From: Bacteroidales bacterium
Lineage (GTDB): Bacteria > Bacteroidota > Bacteroidia > Bacteroidales > UBA3663
Length of the DNA: 64,000 nucleotides
Reading direction: 5' to 3'
Assembly: GCA_024694125.1 (NCBI GenBank)
Contig: JAILKE010000014.1
Span: 51,294 to 115,293, forward strand
In this document: positions 1-8,300 of the stretch, one piece after another
Layout of the letters: every line of letters starts with the position of its first letter
Position numbering within the stretch: the first letter of the stretch is position 1
Position numbers and translations under genes: made by a program
Notes under the pieces: generated by a model
The model's input: the letters and a program-made list of their open reading frames with translations, nothing else
Databases searched by the model: none
Told to the model about the DNA's origin: nothing

Positions 1-7
1 CACTTTC

Positions 8-39
8 CTTGGGGGTTGACGGATTTTTTAGTATCTTTG
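8..39 (+). promoter_or_regulatory. Bacteroidetes-type promoter
   Basis: CTTG at 8-11, a 20-nt spacer and TATCTTTG at 32-39 fit the Bacteroidetes sigma-ABfr consensus (TTTG, 19-21 nt, TAnnTTTG). Transcription would start near 46, leaving a leader of about 285 nt before the first gene. Nothing in that leader (46-330) is recognised beyond a weak hairpin at about 263-284. Confidence 0.5.
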
Positions 40-330
40 CAGTGTCAAACCAATGTCTATATTTATGCTGTGAAAGGTTAGGGCATAAATATTGAAGTGA
101 TACTACTGCTAAAACTGAGACTTTTATTTACTTTCAAAAATTCGGTCGATATTCATGTGTATGGTCGTTGAACTGCAGCCTGAGTTCGTGAAGTAGCGGC
201 CACAATGTCAGTCCCTGGGTTAGAGGGGCGGACGTCGATTGGATTTACAGAAGAGTACTTGAGGAGTATCTCTCATTTGTCAAACATTTTAATCGGGGAA
301 ACTAAATGATTGCCCCACGGAATTTGTTCA

Positions 331-909
331 ATGATGCGTACTGTTTTTGCTCTTTTTGTGTTGTCGGTTGGGTTGATGCTGCTGTTCCGAGAGTGCGGCG
401 CACATTCTTTTGACTGGTTCTTCAACCAGGAGTGGAGTCGTTATCTGACTCCGGGATTGCTGATTATGATCGGATGTTGGCTCTTCAAGCATCGTAATCA
501 TCGCCGCTATGCCAATGGCGATTGCGGTTGTGACAAGGATTGTAAGGAGGAGGCCGAGCTCAACGATGTCATCGATGATAACGCCTATGTTAATGCGAGC
601 GTAATGATGTCTCGCAACCTGTACCGGATGGACGGTGAACGTTTCGCCGGCGGTAGGGTCAGCGCTCTGATGGGGCAGGCCAAGTTGGACTTGCGTCAGG
701 CTGAATTGCTGCCAGGCAGCACGCTGATCATCTCGGTTATGATGGGCAATGTGATGCTCTTCGTGCCACAAGGCGTGCATTTGGATATCCGTACATCGGC
801 GTCGATGTGCCAGATAGATAACCGGACGGTACAGAGTACCTCCGATACACCAGTTACGCTGCACTTGCGTGTCAACTGTATGATGGGCAAGGTAGTGCTA
901 CGGAATTGA
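331..909 (+). CDS. LiaF-like two-TM membrane protein
   Basis: About 192 residues. Two hydrophobic segments near the N-terminus (about residues 3-20 and 39-54) are followed by a Cys/charged linker and a C-terminal domain of short repeating strands (GRVSALMGQAKLDLRQ, then MMGNVMLFVPQGV). That domain resembles the LiaF/DUF2154 'cell wall-active antibiotics response' fold, in which a membrane anchor displays a right-handed beta-helix. In Firmicutes LiaF modulates an envelope-stress sensor kinase; no kinase is present here, so the role is open. An in-frame TTG at 310 could extend the protein by seven residues, but the tandem ATGs at 331/334 directly precede the membrane segment and are preferred. 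Confidence 0.6.
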   Translation: MMRTVFALFVLSVGLMLLFRECGAHSFDWFFNQEWSRYLTPGLLIMIGCWLFKHRNHRRYANGDCGCDKDCKEEAELNDVIDDNAYVNASVMMSRNLYRMDGERFAGGRVSALMGQAKLDLRQAELLPGSTLIISVMMGNVMLFVPQGVHLDIRTSASMCQIDNRTVQSTSDTPVTLHLRVNCMMGKVVLRN

Positions 910-971
910 CCTTTAATACTTTTTCCTCATTATCTATTAATGACCTTTAATACCAACTACTTACTACGAAG

Positions 972-999
972 GGGCATCCCGTGAGGATGCCCTTTTTTT
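972..999 (+). terminator. Rho-independent terminator
   Basis: GGGCATCC (972-979) pairs with GGATGCCC (985-992) across a 5-nt loop, followed by seven T. It ends the LiaF-like transcript. Confidence 0.85.
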
Positions 1000-1071
1000 G
1001 TTACGTGTTGGGGGGTATGCTATAAAATAGAGTTTCGCTGTTTTTCACTTGCGAAACTCTACTTCACATAG

Positions 1072-2361
1072 TTACATCTGCTCTAGTTCACGAGCGCGTT
1101 CAACTGAAATTCCAGACATCTCTCTTAGTTTTTCGAGCAATCGTCGATTTTTGTCCGATACCACACCATCTTCGACACATTCCTTGAATTCGGTCAGATA
1201 TTCTTGCTCTTCGGCCGAAAGTCCGTTGGATGACAATGAGGCTTCAAGTGTAGCGGCACGTTCTTCGGTGATACCAAGTTTATCTCTTAACTTATCAAGT
1301 AATCGACGCTCACGCGGCCCTATTTCTCCGTCCGCAAGGCAACTCTTAACTTCGGTCAGATATTCTTGCTCTTCGGCCGAGAGTCCGTTGGAAGACAATG
1401 AATCTTCGAGTGCTGCGGCACGTTCTTCGGTGATACCGAGTTTATCTCTTAACTTATCAAGCAATCGCCGCTCACGCGGCCCTATTTCTCCGTCTGCAAG
1501 GCAACTCTTGACTTCGCTCAGATATTCTTGTTCAGTATTAGACAGATTATTAATACAATCGTCAATATCTTCCGCTGTGTCCAATTCTTCAATATAAGCA
1601 ATGCTTCCTATCTGATTTGCATTGATTCCTGATAAATGTAATATACAATCATTTGCAAAGTTCCAGCTATCAGAACATACATCCTCATCAATATATTCTA
1701 CTTCTTCTTCCTTCTTAAATCCATTTACAAGTCCTTTTATATTGATGATTTTTTCAATTTTGGCAATGATTGGCTTTTCATTAACGTTGTCTATTTCGTT
1801 TTTGGAGACTAATTCTTCCGAAGAATCATCGATTGAAATATCATCGTTTAGGCCGCCAATGTTGTCTACGAATACTTTCATGCCTGTGTATGCGGAACCT
1901 GAGTGGAGAACACCTTTTACTATGACTTTTTTTTCATGGCGAAGAACTTTCTCTACACGGAAACTGAATTTCTTATTTTCTTCCTCATCCTCCTCATCAT
2001 TTTCTTCCACATCTTCTTCGTGCCCCTTCGCACTCCAGGTGTGACCACAATTTGGACAAGTGAATTCGAAATCCATATCTAAAAAGTTGCCTTCTATCGC
2101 GTCACCTGCTTTGTCTATACCTTTGCCTATGAATGTGTTTGTTAAAGCTGCTGTTGCAGCTCCTGCTAAGCCTCCGATTACTGTCCCCACTACGGGAACA
2201 GCACTGCCAACCGCGGCACCGGAGGCTATCATTGCTGCATAATTGGCACCACCTACCAGACCTTTTGTTCCGACTCGTGTTGCTTGGTTAGCCAAAGATC
2301 GGTCAACCTTACCTTCTACCTTGTTGCCACATATTGGGCATACTTTAATTGGATTTTTCAT
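1072..2361 (-). CDS. Zinc-ribbon protein with glycine-rich membrane hairpin and three C-terminal repeats
   Basis: 429 residues, not a family I can name. It opens with CPICG and has a second CPNCG about 90 residues later, together a likely zinc ribbon. Between them lies a glycine/alanine-rich stretch (about residues 33-80) of the type seen in membrane-inserting glycine-zipper segments. An acidic stretch follows (about 112-127). The C-terminal third holds three tandem copies of a 54-residue unit containing EQEYLxExKxC and RRLLxKLR; the charged helical pattern recalls TerB or SHOCT-type helices. The start overlaps the end of the upstream YkvA-like gene by 17 nt, suggesting translational coupling. 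The function is unknown; a membrane-stress or tellurite-resistance-like role is only a guess. Confidence 0.6.
   Translation of the reverse strand: MKNPIKVCPICGNKVEGKVDRSLANQATRVGTKGLVGGANYAAMIASGAAVGSAVPVVGTVIGGLAGAATAALTNTFIGKGIDKAGDAIEGNFLDMDFEFTCPNCGHTWSAKGHEEDVEENDEEDEEENKKFSFRVEKVLRHEKKVIVKGVLHSGSAYTGMKVFVDNIGGLNDDISIDDSSEELVSKNEIDNVNEKPIIAKIEKIINIKGLVNGFKKEEEVEYIDEDVCSDSWNFANDCILHLSGINANQIGSIAYIEELDTAEDIDDCINNLSNTEQEYLSEVKSCLADGEIGPRERRLLDKLRDKLGITEERAAALEDSLSSNGLSAEEQEYLTEVKSCLADGEIGPRERRLLDKLRDKLGITEERAATLEASLSSNGLSAEEQEYLTEFKECVEDGVVSDKNRRLLEKLREMSGISVERARELEQM
1080..1545. repeat. Three tandem 162-bp in-frame repeats
   Basis: The same sequence recurs with an exact 162-nt offset (for example CGGTCAGATA at 1191 and 1353, and the near-identical CGCTCAGATA at 1515). 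The two best-matching copies are nearly identical in DNA, which suggests recent duplication or homogenisation. 162 nt is 54 codons, so copy-number change would keep the frame. Confidence 0.8.
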
Positions 2362-2770
2362 TTTTATCGTTGTTTTTAATTAGACCTTCTATATCTTTCT
2401 CTTTGTAATCGCCGAACCATATTCTGAGGCGCTCTTTGGCTTGCTCTTGTATGGCAGGAGTTACGCTCATGGCAACAGTAGCCAGACAGGCTCCCAGTGC
2501 CGCCATGTCATCTGTGAAGCCCACAATCGGTACAGGGTCAGGCAGCAGGTCGATGGGTAGGATGAAGTATCCCAGTGCTCCGTAGATGATGCCCTTGTGT
2601 ACGATTGAGGTCGTTTCTGCATTGGCTGTATAGTACAATACCAATGCGAGGTAGATGATCTTGATGCCGGCTTTTTTGGCTACACCGGCTACTTTATTCC
2701 AAAAACCCTCTTCACTATAGTGCTTTTGACTGTCTTGCAGAGTTTTTTCGTCAGGTTGTTTTTGTTCCAT
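2345..2770 (-). CDS. YkvA-family (DUF1232) membrane protein
   Basis: 141 residues. The central block GYFILPIDLLPDPVPIVGFTDD matches the DUF1232/YkvA signature (LxPxDLxPD...G..DD). It is preceded by a hydrophobic segment (about residues 36-50) and followed by another (about 90-105), so the protein is probably membrane associated. The biochemical role of the family is not established. It lies between a small DUF6140-like gene (3 nt or less apart) and the zinc-ribbon gene it overlaps, so the three look like one minus-strand operon. Confidence 0.75.
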   Translation of the reverse strand: MEQKQPDEKTLQDSQKHYSEEGFWNKVAGVAKKAGIKIIYLALVLYYTANAETTSIVHKGIIYGALGYFILPIDLLPDPVPIVGFTDDMAALGACLATVAMSVTPAIQEQAKERLRIWFGDYKEKDIEGLIKNNDKNEKSN

Positions 2771-2772
2771 AA

Positions 2773-2994
2773 TTATTCAATTTTTTCACAATTCAGATAC
2801 ATGCTGTTCAATGCACCGGCCTTCTTCAGGTCCAGTCCATATACGCGCAAGAATGCTTCAGCAACCAGTTTGCCACCATCGGATAGTACAGGGTTGCTGA
2901 GGCTCTTTGTTACGACCTGTACACTCAATCCAGGCTCTACAAATACGCCGTTGGTATTAGTTCTGCACTTGGTGGTAATTCGATATATTGGCAT
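2773..2994 (-). CDS. Small DUF6140-like protein
   Basis: 73 residues from the ATG at 2994; a longer in-frame start at 3027 adds 11 residues of poor quality. The pattern MPIYRIT, a central 'GVFVEPGLSVQV' strand pair and the ending 'VYGLDLKKAGALNSMYL' resemble a small Bacteroidales family annotated DUF6140, recalled from memory. No catalytic motif is visible. It is the first gene of the three-gene minus-strand operon and starts about 60 bp beyond the terminator of the candidate ncRNA. Confidence 0.6.
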   Translation of the reverse strand: MPIYRITTKCRTNTNGVFVEPGLSVQVVTKSLSNPVLSDGGKLVAEAFLRVYGLDLKKAGALNSMYLNCEKIE

Positions 2995-3053
2995 AAGAAC
3001 ATAAAGTGATGCCTCCTGGATTCTCAAATTTGGCCGATATTAGAATAAGACAT

Positions 3054-3083
3054 AAAAAAAGACGTGGAATCTTGTTTCACGTC
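3054..3083 (-). terminator. Terminator of the candidate ncRNA
   Basis: GACGTG (3061-3066) pairs with CACGTC (3078-3083). Read on the minus strand the hairpin is followed by seven T (3054-3060). Confidence 0.8.
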
Positions 3084-3320
3084 CTTCTTAGTTGGCATCT
3101 GGTAAAGCCTTGCAGTAAAGAAAATAGAAACATTGACTCCACGCCCGACCCAATATGTAAACAGATACCATACCCATACGGGGACAGCATCCGGCATACA
3201 CGAGCCGAACGAGAAGTGTTTGTCATCTATCCAACTGCTAAAATTTACCAGATTTTACTAAGTGGACAGCGAAAAACGCCTTCTTATTGTCGCTAAGGAT
3301 AGGTGTGAACCGCCCTTAGA
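3054..3320 (-). ncRNA. Candidate structured ncRNA (possibly 6S-like)
   Basis: On the minus strand a promoter (3326-3360) is followed after about 260 nt by a strong terminator (3054-3083), with no convincing ORF between. The RNA can fold. A 5' hairpin pairs 3293-3298 with 3314-3319. A long-range stem pairs TTTACCAGAT (3244-3253) with ATCTGGTAAA (3097-3106), extended by CTAAG/CTTAG (3258-3262 with 3087-3091). This encloses a roughly 140-nt arm with smaller hairpins. Size and shape would suit a 6S RNA or the Bacteroidales-1 class, but I cannot confirm the family. Confidence 0.55.
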
Positions 3321-3325
3321 CGCGA

Positions 3326-3360
3326 CAAAGATAATAAAAAAAATATTCTTGGAACTCAAA
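3326..3360 (-). promoter_or_regulatory. Promoter of the candidate ncRNA
   Basis: Minus strand: TTTG at 3360-3357 and TATCTTTG at 3333-3326, with a 23-nt spacer. The -7 match is perfect and the spacing slightly long. The region 3361-3557 holds no gene that I can support. Confidence 0.5.
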
Positions 3361-3557
3361 AATCTTAAAATAATTAATTTTTGAGCCTTTTTTCATTGCG
3401 TTTTTTGTAATAATACAAAGTATCAGCATATTTGGAAGTCTAATTTCGGACTAAATATCAGGTACATTGCACAACTATCTCTATGTATGGCAATCCATCC
3501 TTATCGCTACTCAATCCCTATTGTCAGCGGGGCAGGAGCGATGGGGCTGCATAGGTT

Positions 3558-3605
3558 CAGCGTAAGTGCAGAGTAAGTGAAATGTCTTACGCTGCACTTA
3601 CGCTG
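3558..3605. repeat. Long inverted repeat in a gene-free region
   Basis: CAGCGTAAGTGCAG (3558-3571) is perfectly complementary to 3592-3605. Inside it GTAAG (3573-3577) pairs with CTTAC (3586-3590), giving a nearly continuous hairpin of about 19 bp. A further partial copy, CTTACGCTGC, follows at 3608-3617. There is no T-run, so it is not a typical terminator. Confidence 0.7.
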
Positions 3606-3747
3606 GTCTTACGCTGCGGCAGTCTTGCCCTTGACGGAACAGAAGCTTTCGGGTAGGGTCGAGCTACACGTTTCGGCCTGTCATTTACCTCGGAAAATCG
3701 AGCTATGATGCTCTCAGAGAACAGAAACTGCCGTCATTGAGATTTTT

Positions 3748-3782
3748 TTTGGTCAATAATTTGCAAATGTCGAATATTTTTG
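3748..3782 (+). promoter_or_regulatory. Promoter of the DUF1294 gene
   Basis: TTTG at 3748-3751 and TATTTTTG at 3775-3782 with a 23-nt spacer. Transcription would begin near 3789, about 40 nt before the ATG at 3829. Confidence 0.45.
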
Positions 3783-3828
3783 TGAATTTTGCAGCATATT
3801 TGAGCTAAACCAACATAACGGCGGAGAG

Positions 3829-4464
3829 ATGAAGTTGCTCTCAGTCATTGTCCCACTTAAATACTTCCGTACAGACATGAGCGATCAATTACAGCCAATA
3901 ATAGTCATATATTTCGTTGTCATCAATGTGGTGACTTTCATCGTTTATGGTATCGACAAGTGGAAAGCCCGGCATGATCAGTGGCGCATACCGGAGGCAA
4001 TCCTGCTCGGTCTGGCCTTCATCGGAGGCAGTATCGGGGCGTGTATGGGCATGCACGTATGGCATCACAAGACACTGCGTAAGCGGTTCCAGTACGGTGT
4101 GCCCCTCATCCTGTTGATCCAGATCGCACTCATCCTGTTCGTGTCGTGCCGCTGTCGGCAGGTGGCGGAACTGCCCGTGTCAGCCGATGCCCATCGGTAT
4201 GAGCCGGAACACTCGGCAGATGTGTTCCTCCTGATGTATGACAAGGAGGTAGGCAAGCAACCCCTGCTGAAGGCCATCGAGCAGTATCATTGCGCGATAG
4301 TCTATGACTACCATACCATCAACGGCATGGCGCTGAAGAAACCTGCGGACAAGACGCTCGAGGAGACGATGCAGTTCTTCCGCCAGGTCAAGGGTGTCCT
4401 GTCCGTCGAATATGACCATATATACCGCCTGGACGACCCGGTGGTACGTACGGTAACAGAATGA
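3829..4464 (+). CDS. DUF1294 membrane protein with extra C-terminal domain
   Basis: 211 residues. After a short hydrophobic segment come YGIDKWKA and IPEAILLGLAFIGGSIGACMG, the two conserved blocks of DUF1294, then another membrane segment (about residues 88-104). The last 85 or so residues (from about 125) are soluble and have the pattern of a small alpha/beta domain similar to subtilisin-propeptide/I9-type folds (AIVYDYHTINGMALK, then VKGVLSVEYD). DUF1294 proteins are usually only about 90 residues, so this is a fusion. The ATG at 3829 is preceded by GGAGAG; an alternative start is 3877. Confidence 0.65.
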   Translation: MKLLSVIVPLKYFRTDMSDQLQPIIVIYFVVINVVTFIVYGIDKWKARHDQWRIPEAILLGLAFIGGSIGACMGMHVWHHKTLRKRFQYGVPLILLIQIALILFVSCRCRQVAELPVSADAHRYEPEHSADVFLLMYDKEVGKQPLLKAIEQYHCAIVYDYHTINGMALKKPADKTLEETMQFFRQVKGVLSVEYDHIYRLDDPVVRTVTE

Positions 4465-4507
4465 GCCATATTCCCTAAACGACAATTTATAGAAGTACCC
4501 ATAAAAA

Positions 4508-4538
4508 GGGGGATGAGTCCTGTTCAGGATTCACCCCC
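4508..4538 (+). terminator. Stem-loop after the DUF1294 gene
   Basis: GGGG...GTCCTG pairs with CAGGAT...CCCC around TT, an imperfect but strong hairpin between two convergent genes. There is no long T-run, so it may act as a barrier for both strands. Confidence 0.5.
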
Positions 4539-4619
4539 TAATTCATTGTCGCATTACCATTTGGGTGGCCCGTATCAGTTAGAGAGGGTTTAGGGAAATG
4601 CGATATAGAGCGTTGAAAA

Positions 4620-5027
4620 TCAATATTCCATTGCAGCAGGAAGCTTTTTGGCCTGAGCAATCATCTTCTCGACTTCGGTGACCGATGGAACGCGCTGTAC
4701 CAGATGCTTCTGGGCATTGACCTCCTCGAGTTTGGCCTGGAGGTTGGCAGGTACACGGTGCTGCAGTTCCTTCACGGTATCGACCCCAGAGGCCTCGAGC
4801 AACTCCGAGAACTGTGGACCCACGCCGTTGATGCGCATCAGGTCAACATGATTGGTCCAGGTGAGAATCAGTTTGGGCGAGATGCCAGTCTCGTTGGCCA
4901 AAGCGGTACGGCCAGCTGGTTTGGCACATTTGGCCAATAAATCGTCAGTACTCTTGATGCCGGCGGCAATCAGTTTCTGCGCATAAGCCTCGCCTATGCC
5001 TTCGATTTCAACAATCTTGTAATTCAT
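4620..5027 (-). CDS. DUF4332 helix-hairpin-helix protein
   Basis: 135 residues. Two helix-hairpin-helix motifs are visible: IEGIGEAYAQKLIAAGI near the N-terminus, and INGVGPQFSELLEASGV near residue 65. This pairing is typical of DUF4332, a compact fold related to DNA-binding HhH domains. Its role is not established. The start at 5027 (MNYKIVEIEG) is chosen because the in-frame extension to 5159 is low-quality and crosses the promoter. Confidence 0.75.
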   Translation of the reverse strand: MNYKIVEIEGIGEAYAQKLIAAGIKSTDDLLAKCAKPAGRTALANETGISPKLILTWTNHVDLMRINGVGPQFSELLEASGVDTVKELQHRVPANLQAKLEEVNAQKHLVQRVPSVTEVEKMIAQAKKLPAAMEY

Positions 5028-5094
5028 AGTTTGTAGTTTTAAATGGATAAAAAATGTAGGTAAATAGTATAATGGACCTGTTCCAAAGTCCGCC

Positions 5095-5126
5095 ACAAAT
5101 ATAGGGTAAATCTCTCGAAAAACAAA
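5095..5126 (-). promoter_or_regulatory. Promoter of the DUF4332 gene
   Basis: Minus strand: TTTG at 5126-5123, 20-nt spacer, TATATTTG at 5102-5095. A full match to the Bacteroidetes consensus. It places the start of transcription about 60 nt before the ATG. Confidence 0.7.
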
Positions 5127-5289
5127 ATATTCTCTCCGTTTTTTTGCATTTATACTCAATTATTGCTATGGGGTAATTGTTTTTGGGCCAATTATGTGCA
5201 ATGTTGTCCAGGTATGAGCGGGACGCTGGTACCGGATGTCGGGCATAGGGGACAATGACCGATGGAGGGGGGTGGAGCATCGGACAAGA

Positions 5290-5326
5290 TTCAGCCCCGC
5301 TCCCAATGGATGGGGACGGGGCTGAA
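5290..5326 (-). terminator. Stem-loop after the alpha-2-macroglobulin gene
   Basis: TTCAGCCCCG (5290-5299) pairs with CGGGGCTGAA (5317-5326), with a smaller TCCC/GGGGA stem inside. It lies just past the stop of the minus-strand A2M gene. The T-run is weak. Confidence 0.55.
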
Positions 5327-5354
5327 AGATGATGAATAGAGTGTGCTATATGCC

Positions 5355-8300
5355 TCACTGGACGACGCACTCGGAGCTGGCGGTGTTGCCCGATATCTGG
5401 TTGTCGTACATCGCCTCGGCGTGAATGGCAGGCAGATAATACTTGCCGGCATAGGTGGCCGAGAGAGTTACCTCGATAGTGACGGATGCGCCCCGTTTCA
5501 GTCGGTCAATGTAGGAGAGGAGGCGGTCATCGCGTTGGTCCTGATAGCTGACACCGTCGTTGGGCTTGGAGGATAGAATCTCCCATCCGGCAGGGACGAT
5601 GTGCGTGACAGCTACGTTGTCCACGTTGTCCTGAGTCTTGTTTCTGACTGTGAGGACGGCCTGGAACGTGGTGCTCTGCTGCAGAGAGGCTGGGTCGATG
5701 CTGCGCCTGTTCTGGTCCATGTAGAGAATGGTGAGTTCCAGACCATTGCTCGATGCAGGGACGAGAGACTGCGAAGCCATGCCCTGGGTGGTGAGGTTGA
5801 GGTAGAGCGTGCCGTTCTTGTCACGGTTGGTCACCTCGATCTTGGCCTTGGGCTGTTCTACCTCTGTCTGGGTGGTCCATGCGAACTTCCTGCTGTCAAT
5901 GTCGCCGATGAGCTTGCCGTTGACCTTGGCCTGGAAGTTCAGACCGGTGCTCTGCTTGGAGTGCTTGTAGTAGTGCGACAGGGCGATGAGCGACATGGCA
6001 CAGTCGCTGGTTGACAGCCAGCGGTTGCTCATCAGTCGGGAGCGCAGAGACTCGGCACACTCCAGTGCCTTGGTGTCCGACACCAGGTCGAGCGCCATCA
6101 GGTGTGCAGCCTCGGCGTCGAACCAGTGGTAGTAGTGGTTGCCGGTTCCGCTCAGCAGCAACTTCTGGCTGATGTCCTTGCGACCGCTCAGGGCATAGGC
6201 GCTGGCGAGCAGGTCATTGGCGGTGCGGCTCAGTTCGGTAGCATGTTCCAACATACGGTTCATGGCGCCCAACTGGCTGGACTGGGCATTGGCCAGGACG
6301 TAGAGCAGATAGGCATTCTCCTCGCCATTGAACTTAGGTTCCCAGCTGTTGGCCTGCTTGTTGACATAGGTCTTGAGGCGGTTCAGCATGTCCGTCTGTA
6401 CGAAGTATCCGCGTGCAGCAGCCTCGGTGAGGAAGTGCAGCACGTAGCCCGATACCCATGCGTTGCTGTTGCGGGACGATGGCCAGTAGGCAATGCCGCC
6501 ATCGGGCGTCTGGTAGGAGCCGATGCGGCGTATGCAGTACTTGACGTTATCCTCCACCTCGTTGGCTTCTTTCAATGACAGGTCGGCGAACTCGGCCAGA
6601 TACAGCTGCGGGAAGGCCTTGGAGACGGTCTGTTCGGCACAGCCGTGTGGATAGGCCAGCAACTGATTGATGCGGCAGGTCATGTTGAGCGGTTGTATGG
6701 CCGACAGTTCGGTGAGCAGCTTGTAGTCGCTGTTGCCCGGCAACGTGATGTCCGTCTGGTAGGACTGGCCTGGGGCAATCTTTACCTCGGTGGTCTGGCT
6801 CATAGGGATAGAGACTGCGCGCATATCAATCTGTGCCGTGTAGTCGGCACGTTCGCCGCCAGCCGAGGCCTGAAGGGAGACAGTGCTCATGCCGGCATAC
6901 TCGCCGGCACGGATGCGGAACTGGACGGTCTGGTCACCCGCAGCGTCGAACTGCAGTGTCTGGACCTTGTCGCCCACCACCTGCAGGCCGTCGGCAGCGG
7001 ATAGTTGGACACGGACCTTGCCCAGAGCCTTGGTGGCAAAGACAGTGGCAGCTACCGTCATCTCGTCGTTCACGCCTATCTGTCGTGGCATGGTGCCTAT
7101 CAGCATCAATGGACGACGCACCAGGACCGACTTGTCCGTATGACCGTATGCCTGACCGTCGCCAGCTACGACCATGACGCGTACGCGGCCGTTGTAGTTA
7201 GGTACGTTGACGGAGTGGGTGCGTTTCTCGCCCTTCTTGAGTTCGAACGGACCGGCGAAGTGTACCATCGGGGTGAAGCGATTGACTATGGCCTTGGGCG
7301 CATTGTTGAGCGCCTCGTCACCACCGATGCTGAAGAACTGTTCGATGCGGCCGCCGTAGGCACCGCTCACCAGTTGGTACATGTCCCAGAAGCGTACGCC
7401 CAGCGCCTCGCGGGCATTGAACAGCGACCAGGCATCGGGCGTCTTGAAGTGCGTCAGGTCGAGCAGACCTTCATCGACGATGGCCAGTGTGTAGCCCATA
7501 GGACGGCCCGACTGTTCGCTGACGGTAACCTGGCAGGTGCTCTCCGAGCGGAACTCGTCGTCGCACTTGACCACAGGTTGCAGGTGGCTGGCAGCCGATG
7601 TGACGGTGACCGGAGTGATGCCGTACATGCGTATAGGCATGTCGTTGAGGGTCTGGTTGTAGGGCTGTACGAGCGATACGGCCAGATAGACGTTGGGCAT
7701 CATCTGCTCCGTCACATCGAGCAGTATCTCGGTCTGTCCCTTCTGGCACGGATAGGTACGGAGTGATAGTATCTGCGAACCGTTGCAGATGCTCACTATG
7801 GCACGGCTGCCGGCTTCGGACGGTACGGAGAGGTGGATCTTGTCGCCGGGAGCATATTCCTTGCGGTCAGTAGAGAGGGTGAGCTGCGTAGCGTTCTCGC
7901 CGTTCTCGCTGCTGCGGCGTGACGTCATCCACGGCCAGTCGAAGTAACTGAGCACGCCGGTGGAGTGGTGGCTCTCCTGGTCCTGTGCCACGATGAGGTA
8001 GGTACCCCATTTCTGTTCTGCGATGTTCATGCTGAACGTGGCCTTGCCTTCGCTGTCGGTCGTAACCGTCAGGTCACGGAAAGGAGTGTGGTGCTCCGAC
8101 TTGGTGTAGCCCGCCAGGTCATCGCGTGTCGAGCTCCACCACCAGTACCAGTTGACCTTGTATATCTGTACGTCGATGCGCACGTTGGCCTGGGGTTGTC
8201 CATCCTTGTCAACACTGATCACCGAGTAGGTGTGATTCTTGTCCGTATCGAGTTGGGTCTGCTTGGTCTGCTGTGGCGCCTTGATACCGACGAAACGGCG

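Noticed and set aside
1080-1545. Repeats as a possible CRISPR array
   Set aside because: Repeats are 162 bp, adjacent without spacers, in frame and coding.
3006-3296. 96-codon plus-strand frame
   Set aside because: It overlaps the candidate ncRNA in the opposite direction and has no conserved or protein-like features.
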